The notes beneath the pieces are model-generated. The model was not told the origin of the DNA. It did not search any database and worked only from the letters and a program-made list of their open reading frames with translations. Made by a program: the position numbers and the translations under genes. 64,000 bases of DNA from Epiperipatus broadwayi (lineage: Eukaryota > Onychophora > Udeonychophora > Euonychophora > Peripatidae): positions 434,001-498,000 of the forward strand of contig JAQFVV010012572.1 of assembly GCA_028023455.1 (NCBI GenBank). Direction: 5' to 3'. This document shows, piece by piece, positions 23,200 through 35,249 of this stretch; positions within the stretch are counted from its first letter, which is position 1, and the number at the start of each line of letters is the position of its first letter.

Positions 23200-25690
23200 A
23201 GAACAACATTATGGAAATTGTGGCAAGATTTGGTTATTCAAATCAGTGGAAGATACTAAATGCAGATAGTTTAGATCTATGCCTTATAAGTTAAAAATGA
23301 TGAAATTATTATGGTGATATAAGAAGTAGACAACTTTTATATGGATATACAAAGTACTTTCACTCAGACCAAATATTTTTCACTTTTCATGGAAGACTAA
23401 ATGATTAAAGGATGAAAGTGCTGCTAGAAAACTTGTTTTCTGGTGATAGAAATGTGAGAGGTCACAGATTTGTGTATTCACAGAAAAAAAACACTTTATA
23501 GATTTTTTTTTTCTTTGAGAAGAATGCTAAATGGAAATAGACATGAGAGCGTCCAAATAAAAGTACAGCCGAATTGGATTATATTTTATTAACAGAAAAT
23601 AGGTATTTCAAGTTTATAATATTTTTAATAGATTCAACACGGGAAAAGATCTTTTATTAATGAGACATATATTAATATAAAACTAGAGAAATATAAGATA
23701 TGTATTAATGTAAAACTAGAGAGATGAAACTCTTAAAAAATCCAGAATTAACAGTTAGCATTCCTAACTTTCAGAAACATTTCAGTAAATTTAGAATATT
23801 ATTTTTTAAATATTAACAGCCTTTGGAGATGATTCAGACTAGATTAAAACCAATAAGAAGATAATTGATTCTTATTAAGAATTTCAAGGAGAATAGATGA
23901 TACACAAAAGTAACAATTTATCAATAAATGTTCCGGGAAAACAATACAATGCATGAAGAAAAGAAAGAATATAAAAACTTTTTTAAATGACCTATTAAGA
24001 ATTAAATATAACACACTATGCGTTCTTGAAACTTATAAGTAAAAACACCATAAAAAGATTATACCTGAACTAAGAATAAACTTTAGTTTAATAAATGATT
24101 AGTGATGATCTGCAGTGGAACACATCAAAATTGTAGGTGGCGTGAGTTTGACACTTGTAAAATGCAATATAAGAATTGAATTAGAGTTTTGCTAAATAAT
24201 ATTAAAAAGAGAATAATGGCATATTAATGGAAATTTAAATCTGCATATATTATGAAGGCAGGTGAGGATGGAAAGAAAGGTGTTTCAGCAATAAGAAAAG
24301 ATGGAACTATTAGTAAAAAGAGGGATAACATCATGAAATGAACAAGAAAACAAAGTATCCCCTACAATTATTATATATTCTGAATTATCAATATTTTAAA
24401 TGAAGTGGTGAAACATGCATTTAAATCTATAAAGAAGGGGAAAAACTCCAGAAAATAATGGGATTATTTAAAAGAAGACGACAAAGAAATAGAAGAACTA
24501 GTGACAAAATTATACATTAAGTGATAAATGATAAAGATGTAGCACATGAGTGGGAGAATGCAGTAATAAGATTGATATTTTAAGAAAGATGATAAAGAAG
24601 ATATTAGAAATTACAGACCTATCAACCAAATGAATAAGTAGGATTGTTTTAGCACACAAGATCACATCCAAATAATGAGAGAAGTTATAGAAAGGAATAG
24701 TGAATTTGAGTTGCCATTATTCTTTGAATTTGCTGATTATGAAAATGTATTTGATTTTATAAGCATTTCCGTGGTTATTAAAACTTTGGCTCATCAAGAT
24801 ATAGACCTGGGATATTGTCATATTCTGGATAAGATTTATCAAAATGCAACAGTAGTAGTTACTGAGAAGATTAACATTGAAAAGGGTGTGTGACAGGATT
24901 GATTCCATATCTCCAAAACTTTTTATAGCAGTTTTATAAGAAATATTTTTATAGATTAAAATGAAAAGGTAAGTGAATAAAAGGAAATGGAGATTATTTA
25001 AGTCATCTATATTTTACAGATGATATAGTTGTTTTTGCAAATAATACTTCGAATTTCAGGAAATGTTATTAAAGTTATCTGATGAGAGTAAGAAAATAGA
25101 ATTAAAGAAAAATTTAAAAAACATTAATATAACGTTCAGTGGAATAATGATTGATAATTATGAATTAGAAGAATAAGAATTTATTAATTACAAATACCTT
25201 AATCAGATTATTAATACAAATGTAAACATAATGAAAGTCTTTTAGTAGAATTTAATTAAAGAAAATATATCTAAGCATTTAAAAAGAAAGAATTTTAAAT
25301 AGATGTTTTAGTAATTCTTTCTTATGGAACTGAGACTTGGACATGAACAGAAGAGCAATACAGAGATTTGAAACCACTAAATGAATTTTGTAGTAATGTA
25401 TGTTAGAAATCACAAGAAGAGATCAAAAATTCAATAAAAGGGTTTAGAGAACAAACAGATATTACTGAGATTATTGAAAGAATTAAGAAATTGAATTGAA
25501 GCTGGGTTAGACATATTTCTAGAAGAGATGGTGGTAGATGAACAGTTAAAATTTTAAACTGGATCTCAAGAGAGTGTAAAAGATCTAGAAAGGGAACACA
25601 TGTGAGGTGGAATGGATAAAATAAAGAAGTTTGCTAATGTGAGATGTAGAATGAAACTACGAATCCAAAATCTTCATCTTACAGTGGATC
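23200..25690 (+). mobile_element. RTE LINE relic: endonuclease tail to RT C-terminus
   Basis: About 2.4 kb of one decayed plus-strand element. The AP-endonuclease C-terminal part is readable at about 23450-23600 (GHRFVY, FFFEKNAKW, TAELDYILLTENRYF; the ELDYIL word is the conserved NEIDYIL motif). After a linker come IFKKDDKEDIRNYRPI (about 24575-24625, start of the RT), REVIERNSEFELPLFFEF (24675 on), the KAFD-equivalent, a FADD-equivalent read as FTDDIVVFANN near 25014-25045, and the SETWT and ISRRDGG region to about 25560. It ends gtggatcaataataattg then an ATGATA-rich tail, the same 3' end as the 30-kb and 43-kb copies. Many stops and frameshifts; inactive. Confidence 0.7.
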
Positions 25691-25699
25691 AATAATAAT

Positions 25700-26400
25700 T
25701 GAAAATCTAAATGATGATAATTAAACTTGTATTTCCACAAAGGACAAAAGATAATTGGTTAACCACATAAATTAACTATATAATATGGATTGGGTGCCAA
25801 GGTTAGAGAGAAGAAATCCACTTGATGAGGATAAAGGAGAACCTTGTAGATTACTTTGGCCTGAGTTGACATATTTACATAATTTCTCAAGAATATATTA
25901 TAGTTTGAAAAAGCTGGTTGTAATGTAAGATATTTTTAGATTGATGAAATTGCCAGCCAACTTGAACTAAAACAGAGTACTACTTTAGATTGTGAATTTA
26001 TACTATGTGACCTGCATAGTTTTTTGCATTAAAATTTTGCATTGTCTTCTTTGTACCACATGGTTTTATGATGTTTTACTGATAAGCAATCCAATGTTGT
26101 TACACTTTTTAAAACTATGCCTATATGTTTTCTTTGTGAAGTCAGTTGGAATCATTACATCAAAGTTTGCCACTAATTATTTTTTCTTAATACAATTATT
26201 TAAGAACTACTTGAGGAAATAATTATTTTCCTATCTTTTCTAATGTTATATATCTAATTTATTTAGTTTTAAGATTTTGATTGATAATATATTTCTTTAC
26301 ACAAAATATATTATTAGTGAAACTGGTTAAACTGTTTTACATGAACATAATTGTTTAAATAAATTTATAGAAATGGCATTGGTTCCATTTATTGATTTTA
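25700..26400. other. AT-rich spacer, nothing recognised
   Basis: The 76-codon plus frame at 25992-26222 is Leu/Phe/Cys-rich, without a recognisable domain, and probably chance. Confidence 0.5.
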
Positions 26401-26403
26401 TTC

Positions 26404-27594
26404 TTTTTATTGGTAAATATAATAAACAAATACTTCTGTCTTATATTTGAAATAATAAAAAACAACATGGCTGTTGTTACTGACAGAGATGCTAATAACT
26501 TATACAATATTAATAAATGCCTAGCGCTTTCAACTTAAGTCCTTATCAAGGCAAAAAAAAACTGTATATAAAAATTAATCGATAAACATTGAAATGGCTA
26601 TTATGAAAACAAGAATGAACTAATAGAAAAACTAATCAATTTAGAGTTTACTGTATAAGGAGTACTTCTGATTAAGTATGATTATTAAATTTTACACTTT
26701 TTATCCTGTGTCTCGTGCACTGTTATCTCAAAAGTTGTGAATGAAAATAGGCCCAGTAGAAGATTGATGGGTTTAAAAAGCAGAATAAACCAAATCATCT
26801 AGTAATGCTCTATTATAAGTGTGATTACGTTGCTGAAGTTGGTATTTCATATAGGTCTTTGTTTCACCTACATATACAGCACTTTAACCAGGATGCTGAT
26901 ATAAAATACTCCTATTATCAATATTAGTACAAAATTGTGTACTATTTAAAATTTTATTGAGAATAGGTAAGGTTCCCCAAGTAACATGAAAGTCCTTTGT
27001 AAATATCTTAAAAACCACATTTTGTATAAATGCGATAAAAGCCAGAGACATTCACAGTTTATCAGACCTTATAATATGCAAATAAAATTTTAAATAGTAC
27101 AAAATTTGTACTAATTTTGATAATAGGAGTAATGTAGTGTATTCTATTTTATGTCAGCATCCTGGTTGAAAAGCTATACCATAGGTGAAACAAAGACCAA
27201 TATGAAATACCATCTTCAGCACTGTAATCACACTTATAATAAAGTATTACTAGATGATTCACTTGGTTCTTCTTTTTATACTCATCAATACTCTATTGGT
27301 CACATTTTTCATCCACAATCTTTTGAGATATTAATACATGAGATACGGGATAAAAAGTGTAATCAAAAGTACTCTTTATGCAGTAAACTCTAAATTGGCT
27401 AGTTTTCCTCTAAGTTCATCCTGGTCTACATAATAGCCATTTCAACATTTTTCGATTAGTTTTTATGTACACTTTTTTTTTTTGCATCGATAAGGACTTA
27501 GGTTAAAATTGCTAGGAATTTATTTAATATTATATATGTTGGTATCTCTGTCAGTAACAATAGCTGTGTTGATTTTTTATTATTTTTATTGGTA
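26404..27594. mobile_element. Head-to-head Penelope-like palindrome with 12-bp direct repeats
   Basis: The left arm (about 26449-26959) and right arm (about 27082-27582) are reverse complements around a loop of about 120 bp, with a left-hand tail of about 35 bp and tttttattggta on both outer edges (26404-26415, 27583-27594). Each arm carries a GIY-YIG endonuclease relic reading outwards. On the plus arm (frame 27151-27393) YTIGETKTNMKYHLQ corresponds to the YIGET box, followed by FYTHQYSIGHIFHP and IHEIRDKK. The opposite arm encodes the same on the minus strand. Downstream in each arm is a phrase (ttgataaggacttaagttga on the minus strand at about 26530-26555) that looks like a mutated hammerhead region. 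Inverted partial copies are a known habit of PLEs. Confidence 0.7.
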
Positions 27595-27599
27595 TAATT

Positions 27600-28070
27600 G
27601 TCTTCTTTTTTTAGATATGCATATTTAAATCCTCAGCATTGTTGTTAGGCTTTGCTGAGAATATGTTTTAAAGGACTATAATCAGGATGCTGTGATGGGT
27701 GAAGACACTCCATTGTTATAAGGTATGTAAGTTCTGATATAATCTGTAGACAGATTTATTAATCTTGATTATAAGAAGATAAGCTTTCAATGTGAGTTAC
27801 AATATCCCCATAAAAAATCAACCATTTCAGGCAGTGATTGGGCTAGATAAAATGTAGGATCAATTGAATCCTGATTTGATCATGTTTCTTTTGAACAAAA
27901 AGATTATTATGTGCAGAATGTGCAATAAATTTGAACTTAAATTAGAAGGAGGAGCAATGAATGCTATAAAAAAATATAGAGATTAGAAATATGATATAAT
28001 TGAGCAGACATGATAAAGCAATACAGATACAAGCATAGTTTATGGCAAGTCAGTATTGGTATTATAAATA
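27600..28070. other. AT-rich spacer, nothing recognised
   Basis: No gene or known repeat seen. Confidence 0.5.
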
Positions 28071-28074
28071 AAAT

Positions 28075-28215
28075 GGTTTAATTCTTGGGAATTAATAAAA
28101 AGTTTGAGCACTGGAAGTGACACCTGGAACCATTATTAATGAACCTTGACCTTCAGAGTCTTTCACTCTACCACTGCATTAAAACACTTAGGACTTTAAT
28201 AATTGGTATTACAAA
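28075..28215 (-). mobile_element. Second SINE-like family, copy 1
   Basis: The minus strand reads tgcagtggtagagtgaaaga (A-box-like), gactctgaaggtcaaggttc (B-box-like) and then a body containing agtgctcaaact and ttaattcccaagaattaaac. The same order of words occurs at 40350-40480, so this is a dispersed repeat with a tRNA-like head, distinct from the TTTGACATA-tailed SINEs. The boxes are degenerate and no TSD was found. Confidence 0.5.
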
Positions 28216-28219
28216 GGTT

Positions 28220-28650
28220 CAAAGGTAGAGAAAAGAATCAATAAGTAAAGAACTAACAGTGCTCAAAAAAATGATTTTAAAAGAGTGAGGCAAAGAGAGT
28301 TAAATTGAGAGTATGTTGAAGATTAAGATAGCTGCAATTGAAATTATCTTCAAGTATGATAGTTTCTATTCAAGAAAATATTTTAAACAGTAAAAAATTA
28401 TTTGTTAATAGACAAAAGTTTCCAGTTACGAAAACTGAAAACAAATTTAGTCTGACTAGTTGTTATGGAAATGATTTCCTTTGTCACTTCAGTGCTTTAA
28501 GCAATATATGAACATATATATTTTCATATCATGCTTGAGCGAAATATTTTTATTATGACTGGTAAATTTATCAGCAATTGATAAATGCAGGCAGTCTTAA
28601 TATATATATATCATTTGATGGTTATTCCTTTTAAAACCATTATGGTGTCT
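28220..28650. other. AT-rich spacer, nothing recognised
   Basis: No gene seen. Confidence 0.5.
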
Positions 28651-28655
28651 TTCTT

Positions 28656-28714
28656 ATATACTTTCTCACTGAATTGAATATGTTTACATGTTCAATTCAG
28701 TAAGAAAATATATA
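28656..28714. repeat. Short hairpin, about 22-bp arms
   Basis: tatactttctcactgaattg on the left and caattcagtaagaaaatata on the right are near-perfect reverse complements around a loop of about 12 bases, followed by a TA microsatellite. Confidence 0.7.
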
Positions 28715-28749
28715 TATATATATATTTCTGTTAATTAAAAACTATTGTA

Positions 28750-29480
28750 ATAACAAGAAAAATAATAAATATAACTGTAATTAACTATTATATAGTCTTT
28801 CAATCTGCAGAAGTACTTTCGGTCAATTCCTTAATCCTCCTCAACTGCCATTGAATTCAGAAAATATAATGGAAACAAACAGCGTCAACTCAAACCCATG
28901 AATCCTGAATTTTAATTTTAATGTTAGCAGCTTGTATATTAATTATATTCATTTTATTTCTATTTATTAAAATTGCCTCCTTAATTTTTTTTTTATTATG
29001 GTTTCTCTCTTCATGAAAACTCTTAACACTTTTAATATCAAACTTACATTTATTTTTATATGTCCTTTCATGATTCAAGAAAACTGAAGCAGTCATTAAA
29101 TCACTATTATTTTTACTTTTATTTTTATTATTTTTACCTTTCACATGCTTGTAAAATTAAAAATAATAGTGATTTAATAACTACTTTGGTTTTCTTGGAT
29201 CATGAAAAGACATATAAAATTGAAGCTTGATATTGAAAGTATTAAGATTCTTCATGAAGAGAGAAACCATAATAATAATAAAAATTAAGGAGACAATTTT
29301 AATGAATAGAAATAAAATGAATATAATTAATAGACAAACTGCTAGGATTAAAATTTGGAATTCATGTTTTTTGAATTTAATGGCAGTTGAGAAGGGTTAA
29401 GGAATTAATCGAAAATATTTCTGAGGATTGAAAGTCTGTATATAATAGTTAATTCCCATTATATTTATTATTCTGTCTTA
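28750..29480. mobile_element. Second head-to-head palindrome with GIY-YIG-tail relics
   Basis: The left arm (about 28750-29121) and right arm (about 29155-29480) are imperfect reverse complements with a loop of about 35 bp. The left arm holds an 84-codon minus frame (28890-29144) with FDIKSVKSFHEERNHNKKKI, EAILINRNKMNI and a terminal DSW; the right arm encodes the same words on plus with two frameshifts. The pattern (FD, then KILHEERN, then KxKIKEAILI, then a MNI/MN word) resembles the C-terminal helices of PLE GIY-YIG nucleases, but the catalytic YIG box is not present, so the assignment is tentative. No matching flanking direct repeats were found. Confidence 0.5.
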
Positions 29481-29484
29481 GCTA

Positions 29485-29915
29485 CTGAATTTATGTTGCC
29501 TCTTGACAGCAAATACTATTCATTTAAATAAATAATGAGATTAATGATGTGGGTTGTCTTTATTATTTTATGGAAGATGTCAGAATTAATTATAGCAAAA
29601 GATAGCAAGCAATAGTTGTGTGCTAATATATGTTATGGCATTGTTGTCAAGTTTAAAATCTTTTACTCAAAGGAAATTCTAGATACTTAAAAGAAGTCAG
29701 GGAATTCTAATCAAACAATTATTATTTATTTGTTGTGCTGATTTTTTTTTTTGACACTTTAACTATTAACAAACTATCTGTAAAGAAACTTGTGAGATTC
29801 CAATCAAATGAGAAAGAGATTTATCAGTCCTATTATTTAATTCTTATTTTTGCCAATGTAGATTTGAAAGTCATTAGCTATCTGGTTCATGATTTGTATT
29901 TTACTACATCTACAT
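29485..29915. other. AT-rich spacer, nothing recognised
   Basis: No gene seen; the plus frame 29735-29917 is a chance AT-rich frame. Confidence 0.5.
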
Positions 29916-29923
29916 AGATATTG

Positions 29924-31040
29924 AGAGAAGTTATAGAAAGGGCTAATGAATATGAGTTGCCATTATGCTTTGGATTTGTAGAATATGAAAAGGCATTTGA
30001 TTCTATAAACATTTCTTCAGTGATTAAAGCATTGGATCATTAAGATATAGATTCAGGATATTGTCATATTTTAAAGAATATTTACAAAAATGCAACAGCA
30101 ACAATTAGATTACCTAATGATACTAGAAAAGTCAACATTGAGAAGGGTGTAAGGCAGGGTGACTCCATATCTCCAAAACTTTTTACAGCAGTGCTGCAAG
30201 AAGTATTTTGTGGATTAAAATGGGAAGCTAAAGGAGTAAAAGTAAATGGAGATTATTTAAGTCACTTAGATTTTGCAGATGATGTAGTTGGTTTTGCAAA
30301 CAATGCTTTAGAGCTGCAGGAAATGTTGCAGGAGTTATTAGATGATGGTAGGAAAGTAGGACTAAAGATAAATGTTAAAAAGACTAAAGTAATGTTTAAT
30401 GGATTTTCTCAAAATATGAAAATAAAGATTCATTATGATGAGTTAGAAGAAGTTAACAGCTAAAAATGCCTTGGTCAGATTATTAATATAGATGGAAACA
30501 TAATAGATGAAATTAATCATAGAATTAAACTTGGTTGGAGTGCTTTTGGTAGAAATAACTTTATCAAAAGGAAATATGCCTATGGGTTTGAAAAGGAGGG
30601 TTTTTAATAAATGTGTTTTACCAGTTTTGACTTATGGATCTGAGACTTGGACATTTAATAGAAGAGCAATACAAAGACTTCAGACCACTCAAAGAAATAT
30701 GGAGAGATGCATGTTGGGAATAACAAGAAGAGATCAAAAACACAATATATGGGTAAGAAAACAAACAGGTGTTACTGACCTCATTGAAAAAATTAAAAGA
30801 CTGAAGTGGAGCTGGGCTGGACATATTTCTAGAAGAAATGATAATAGATGGACAATTGAAATCTTAAACTGGATTCCAAAAGATTGTAAAAGACCCAGAA
30901 AGAGACCACATGTGAGATGGATGGATGAAATAAGAAAGGGTGCAGCCGTGATATGGAGAAGAGAAGTTAAAGATCAGAGAAGATGAATTGAACTTGGAGA
31001 GACCTTCATTCTGCAGTGGATTTATAATGGTTGATGATAA
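29924..31040 (+). mobile_element. Best-preserved RTE LINE copy, 5'-truncated RT
   Basis: One reading frame from 29924 to 30463 is broken by single in-frame stops at 30041 and 30461. It carries REVIERANEYELPLCFGFVE, YEKAFDSINIS, EKGVRQGDSISPKLF, HLDFADDVVGFANN (catalytic FADD at 30272-30283) and KVGLKINVKKTKVMFNG. After a frameshift near 30575 the element continues in frame 30507-30986 with VLPVLTYGSETW, ERCMLGITRRDQ, LKWSWAGHISRRND and RPRKRPHVRWMDEIRK, the typical RTE C-terminus. It ends after ctgcagtggatttataatgg in a short TGATGATAA tail, as usual for RTE 3' ends. The endonuclease is missing through 5' truncation. With only two stops and one shift it is the youngest LINE copy here, but it cannot encode an active protein. 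Confidence 0.85.
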
Positions 31041-31044
31041 TGAT

Positions 31045-31935
31045 GACGACATAGGTTAGTAGTTGTAAAATTCCATTTATAAAGCAGGTTAATACAATGA
31101 CCATGGATGATCAGGAATCTAGTGATATACTCAAATAACTAAAAAGATTAAATCCCCTTGACTTTACTGGTGGATCTGTAAAAAAAGACAACTGTTTGAA
31201 ACATCCTAAAAAATCCATTTTTTATTCCATATATTTTTTGACTATTTGAAAAAGTTCTTGATTGTTACATCTTTGAAATGGTTCTTAACGGTTTTTTATA
31301 CATTTCCCCTGAGACAACTGTTGATATTAATTGTATATTACGGTCATTCTCTTACCTTTTATTTATGTAGGTTTTTTACAATATTCTAATAATTTGTTTG
31401 ATTTATTTTTCTAAAGATGATTAAAATATAAAAGTGTGATGTGGAAATAGGATCATTTGAAATGTTTATATAAGAAAAGTATTGAAAATAAAGTATACTT
31501 ATTCATAAAGGCAAATTAATGAGTAAAAAAGATTAGGGAAAAAAGATGTGGTTGACTGACCGAAACAAATGGATAGAATTGAAAATCCGAGAAATCAGAA
31601 CTTTAATATTTGCTAGCTAATAAATTCCTAAATAGAACGAACATTTAAAAGAAGAATCAAAGTAGGAAGAAATAAACTAAATATATTTTTTTTGAAGATA
31701 TATTTAAAAAAGTTTACTTTATATACTTTTAAATATATTTTTGAGTAGTTTTTTTTTTTTTTTTTTAAGAAAAAAACTTAATCTTTAACACAGGGATTTT
31801 GAATTAATATTTTAAATATATATATTAACAGATCATTAAGCCGATTAAATAGAACATATTTATCGCTCGCTTTTCTCTCTTTTGAATATGTATTATTTTT
31901 TCGTAATTTCTAAATCGAGATCTCACACATATGCA
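31045..31935. other. AT-rich spacer, nothing recognised
   Basis: Homopolymer T run at about 31750-31766; no gene seen. Confidence 0.55.
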
Positions 31936-31939
31936 GTTT

Positions 31940-32280
31940 ATCTGTGATATACGCACATCCTTCTATATATGCAAACGTGTGAATATTTATGTTGTTTTTT
32001 TAAGATAAAAATCATTCTAATATTAGTCTCAACTAATTTATCTTTCAGCAAGTAAGAATGTTCAGTGCTGTCTTGTATTTGAAATGACCTATTGGTATGT
32101 CATCAGATGTTGGTTATTTGTAATCCCTGGCTAGCTACAGCTGTTATTGCATTTTAGAAGCTTGCTTCATTTTTAGCTCCTTTGCCACCAAGGGATTCAT
32201 TATTGAATCCGAAACAATAATACAAGGAACTCTGACTTAACTCGATTTGATTTCTGTTTGCTGTAAAAAAGTCTATAACT
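31940..32280. other. Complex-sequence island, possible cis-regulatory DNA
   Basis: About 300 bp with high word diversity, near-normal GC content for an exon but no long frame, and no similarity to any repeat in the window. Words such as ccctggctagctacagctg and gccaccaagggattcatt stand out from the AT-rich background. It may be a conserved non-coding element; this is only composition-based. Confidence 0.2.
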
Positions 32281-32284
32281 TGAC

Positions 32285-32855
32285 AAAAAGTTTTAAACAA
32301 AAAGTTTTGTATTATTTATTAATTGTATAATTTTTTTTACATATTTCTTAACATTTTTCTTAATCTAAAAATTATTTGTGCATTATCATCACAATTTTTA
32401 GTCGTTATCAATTCCCTAAAGGATTATGATCTCGTAGTTTAATCCAGAGTTTCCTATTTCATAGTCTCTTTTTTCACCCATATCGGGGGGAGGGGAGGAT
32501 TTATTAGATCTATTTCTAGGCCTCTTATAATTTTTAAAAAACCAATTTAAGACTTGATTTGTATAACTAATCATCTCTGCTAGGGATATGCATCTGTTTG
32601 CTTCATTTTAGAGGATTATTTTTATCAGTAATACTTATTTATCTCTCATCCACATATATATGTATATTGCTCTCATTTCATTAATATATATATATGATCT
32701 GTAGTCTCTTTGGTGATCAGATTTATAAGTAAGTACTATAAAAAGGCACGTAACCCCTCCCTCCGTGCATTTAGCATATTTTGTTGAATAAAAAGCTCTC
32801 CTTAATTTGGAATTTATCATTAAAAAAAAAAAGCTCTCCTTCCCGGTTTAATTCT
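32285..32855. other. AT-rich spacer with a small local duplication
   Basis: aaaagctctcctt occurs twice, near 32790 and 32829. No gene seen. Confidence 0.5.
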
Positions 32856-32857
32856 AT

Positions 32858-33106
32858 AACTTCATTCAGGCTGTAGCCTCAAGCACATGCGTATACATTC
32901 GTATAAAATGCGATAGTATGGACCTCTACAGGTCTTAAAACCACAAGCTTACTCATTGGAAGAAAAGAGTAAGCTTGTGGTTTTAAGACCTGTAGAGGTC
33001 CTTACTATCGCATTTTATACGCATGTGCTTGAGGCTACAGCCTTAATGAATATTATTTACGTAATCAATGTGCGTTTAAATAAATTTATAATTACAACTT
33101 CATTCA
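32858..33106. mobile_element. Hairpin element, 84-94-bp arms, 11-bp direct repeats
   Basis: The left arm 32861-32954 and right arm 32967-33050 are nearly perfect reverse complements (one mismatch per about 40 bp and a 10-bp insertion in the left arm), with a 12-base loop. A tail of about 45 bp (33051-33095) follows, and aacttcattca lies on both sides (32858-32868, 33096-33106). The left repeat overlaps the arm, so the TSD call is less secure than for the other hairpins. No coding capacity. Confidence 0.6.
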
Positions 33107-33109
33107 TTA

Positions 33110-34700
33110 CGTTTTCATCTATGCAAATAATGAAAATCAATTTATTTATTAGTTATTATTTTTTTATTCATTGCTATCAATGTTTATTTTAGTGGAACAT
33201 AATTTCAATTTCTTTAATATTTATTTTTTGCCCTATTCTATTGTTTTTGTCTGACAAGTTTTGTGAAATTTCCTGTAACTCTCAAACATGATTTGAGAAA
33301 ACAATTATATCATTTTCAAAATCTAGATGATTCAAGTAATTTCTATTCACTTTTTTTTTTTTATATCCATTCCAATTTTATTCACCTGTAAAAAAAATTT
33401 CGAAAGATGAAATTACAGCCTTAGGAATGTTAATGTCTTAAAAAATCGACCCTATTTTTAACCTATGTCATAATATTTAAAAGCTGTAATTACAGCGATG
33501 CTACTTATACAGTCAAATGCTATTCATTATCTACAAATCCAATGCAAACTGCCAATTTACTAGTTTATTTTATAACTTGATTTAATACTTGGAGAAGATT
33601 ATGATAAGGACTTTGAAATGCAGCATCTTCTTTTTGTTTTTTAGAGTTGAATGTTTTTGTTGATATGTAATGATCTTTGTAAATATCTTATGTAATATTG
33701 ATAGATGTATAATTTTTGCTATCTTCTTTAATTTTTTTTAACTATTATTATTGGAATATTTTTCCAGCTACCTAATATATATAGTTTTATGGCAATTTTA
33801 TTTAAATATTGATCTCTTTGTTTTTAATATAATGATGGTTGCATCATATCTGGAGCTGCTTGGCTGACAATTTTATAATTTTCAGACCAATAATCCTTTC
33901 TATATCTCATGTTATACCATAAGTGTAGATACAAAAAGAAAATGAACATTAATACAGACATATACATCCTGTCTTTACAAAAAAAAAACAATAGATGTTT
34001 CATGAATTATCAGCTTTCTGGTAAGAAAAAACTATGATGGGTTTTTAATATATAAACTCTGAGGTGAAAACTAATAAGCTCAATGTCATCAATGGCTTAT
34101 GCATTTATGGGAACAATCACAATGTAATGATAAGATATGGAATGAACATTAGACATTTGTGACTCAATTCCTTTACGACTTGGAAAGGAATAGTGGGGGT
34201 AGAATTATTTTCATATTTAAATATGTCCATTAAATAAATACTTTGAACCAACTTTATCAATTTAAACAGTTTTATGGCATTAGGATGAGCAAATGCCAGT
34301 CTGTAGTCATCACTCAATGACTTGTCACCTTTCTAGCATTTTTTGGCAGTTATATTGTAACATTAAATTTATATTAAGAATATAGATGTGCTATTGTCTT
34401 AATAACAGAACAGCATAGTTCATTTAGTATGCAACCATCTGAATTTTGTTATACTCTTTGCTGGGCATTTTAAGCAATAACATTCCATATTATCCATTTA
34501 TATATTTATTTATTCTGGATTATTATTACTTTGATTTTGATTTTTTTTTAATGCTTTAAATATAATATAAAATATATAATTTGTTGTATTTTTATACCAA
34601 TTTAAATTACAGTTTCATTTTTAAATCATTCAAAGTTTTAAATATTAACATAATTACATTATTATTCAAAAACATCATACAATTTACTTACACCAATGCA
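33110..34700. other. AT-rich stretch, nothing recognised
   Basis: No gene or known repeat seen; short frames only. Confidence 0.6.
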
Positions 34701-34716
34701 GTGGTAGAAACACATT

Positions 34717-34914
34717 TCAGAGTTTAGGTCCATGGGTCATGCTAGTTTTGTTGCTTCTGGTGTTTGAGCTTTTTATTATCTTTCGATCAATAAAGCTTTT
34801 ATATCTCAATTTATCTTTAATATTCCTTCTTATCTTGATTAGATTGCCATTCATCGCTACAGGCCAATGAATATGTGAATAGATTAGATATATCCAATAG
34901 CAGAAACAAACCAA
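34717..34914 (-). other. Unidentified 65-codon open frame
   Basis: The frame starts MVCFCYWIYLIYSHIHWPV and ends with a basic, Lys/Arg/Ser-rich half (IRRNIKDKLRYKSFIDRK). I do not recognise it. It lies just left of a complex island with a TATA/MEF2-like site; on the minus strand that island would be upstream. No splice signals were evident. Probably chance, but its composition is more protein-like than most frames here. Confidence 0.15.
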
Positions 34915-34919
34915 AGGTG

Positions 34920-35245
34920 GTGATATTCAGTGAGTCCAATTGCTCTCATTATGGATGGGGATTTGGCTATAAATAGACAGTCCATTAGGATATAAAATGA
35001 AATAACACCAATTAACTGTCGGAACCGTTGCCCATTATTGTTTATTATTCCAAGTAGCGAGGCAAGTTCATTCTAGAACTGGATGCTGCCGAGATCATAA
35101 ATCAGATATGAGACAAACTGTAATAGAACATCTGGAAGTGTCACCATACTTACACATGGGTCCAGCTGCCACAGTATAGCTGTAAGTATTAGATAAATCT
35201 AGAACACCTGAAACCTCTGTCTTTAATAGTTGCAAGGCAACCAGA
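34920..35245. other. Complex-sequence island, possible regulatory DNA
   Basis: Roughly 325 bp of higher complexity with no similarity to the window's repeats. It contains a CCAAT word (34937), the MEF2/TATA-like site at 34967-34976 and a short palindrome gttgcaaggcaac (35229-35241). No open frame of note. Confidence 0.2.
34967..34976. promoter_or_regulatory. MEF2-like / TATA-like site
   Basis: ctataaatag is a perfect match to the MEF2 consensus (YTAWWWWTAR) and also to a TATA box. In a genome this AT-rich a 10-base match is expected often, so only the position in a complex island makes it worth noting. Confidence 0.2.
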
Positions 35246-35249
35246 TGAA

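Noticed and set aside
25079-25086. CTGATGA as a ribozyme core
   Set aside because: It lies in RTE coding sequence (conserved RT words on both sides), and no GAAA with pairable stems follows at the right distance.
35229-35241. gttgcaaggcaac as a second X-box
   Set aside because: The left half-site does not fit RYYNYY (A at the sixth position); a palindrome of this size is expected by chance.
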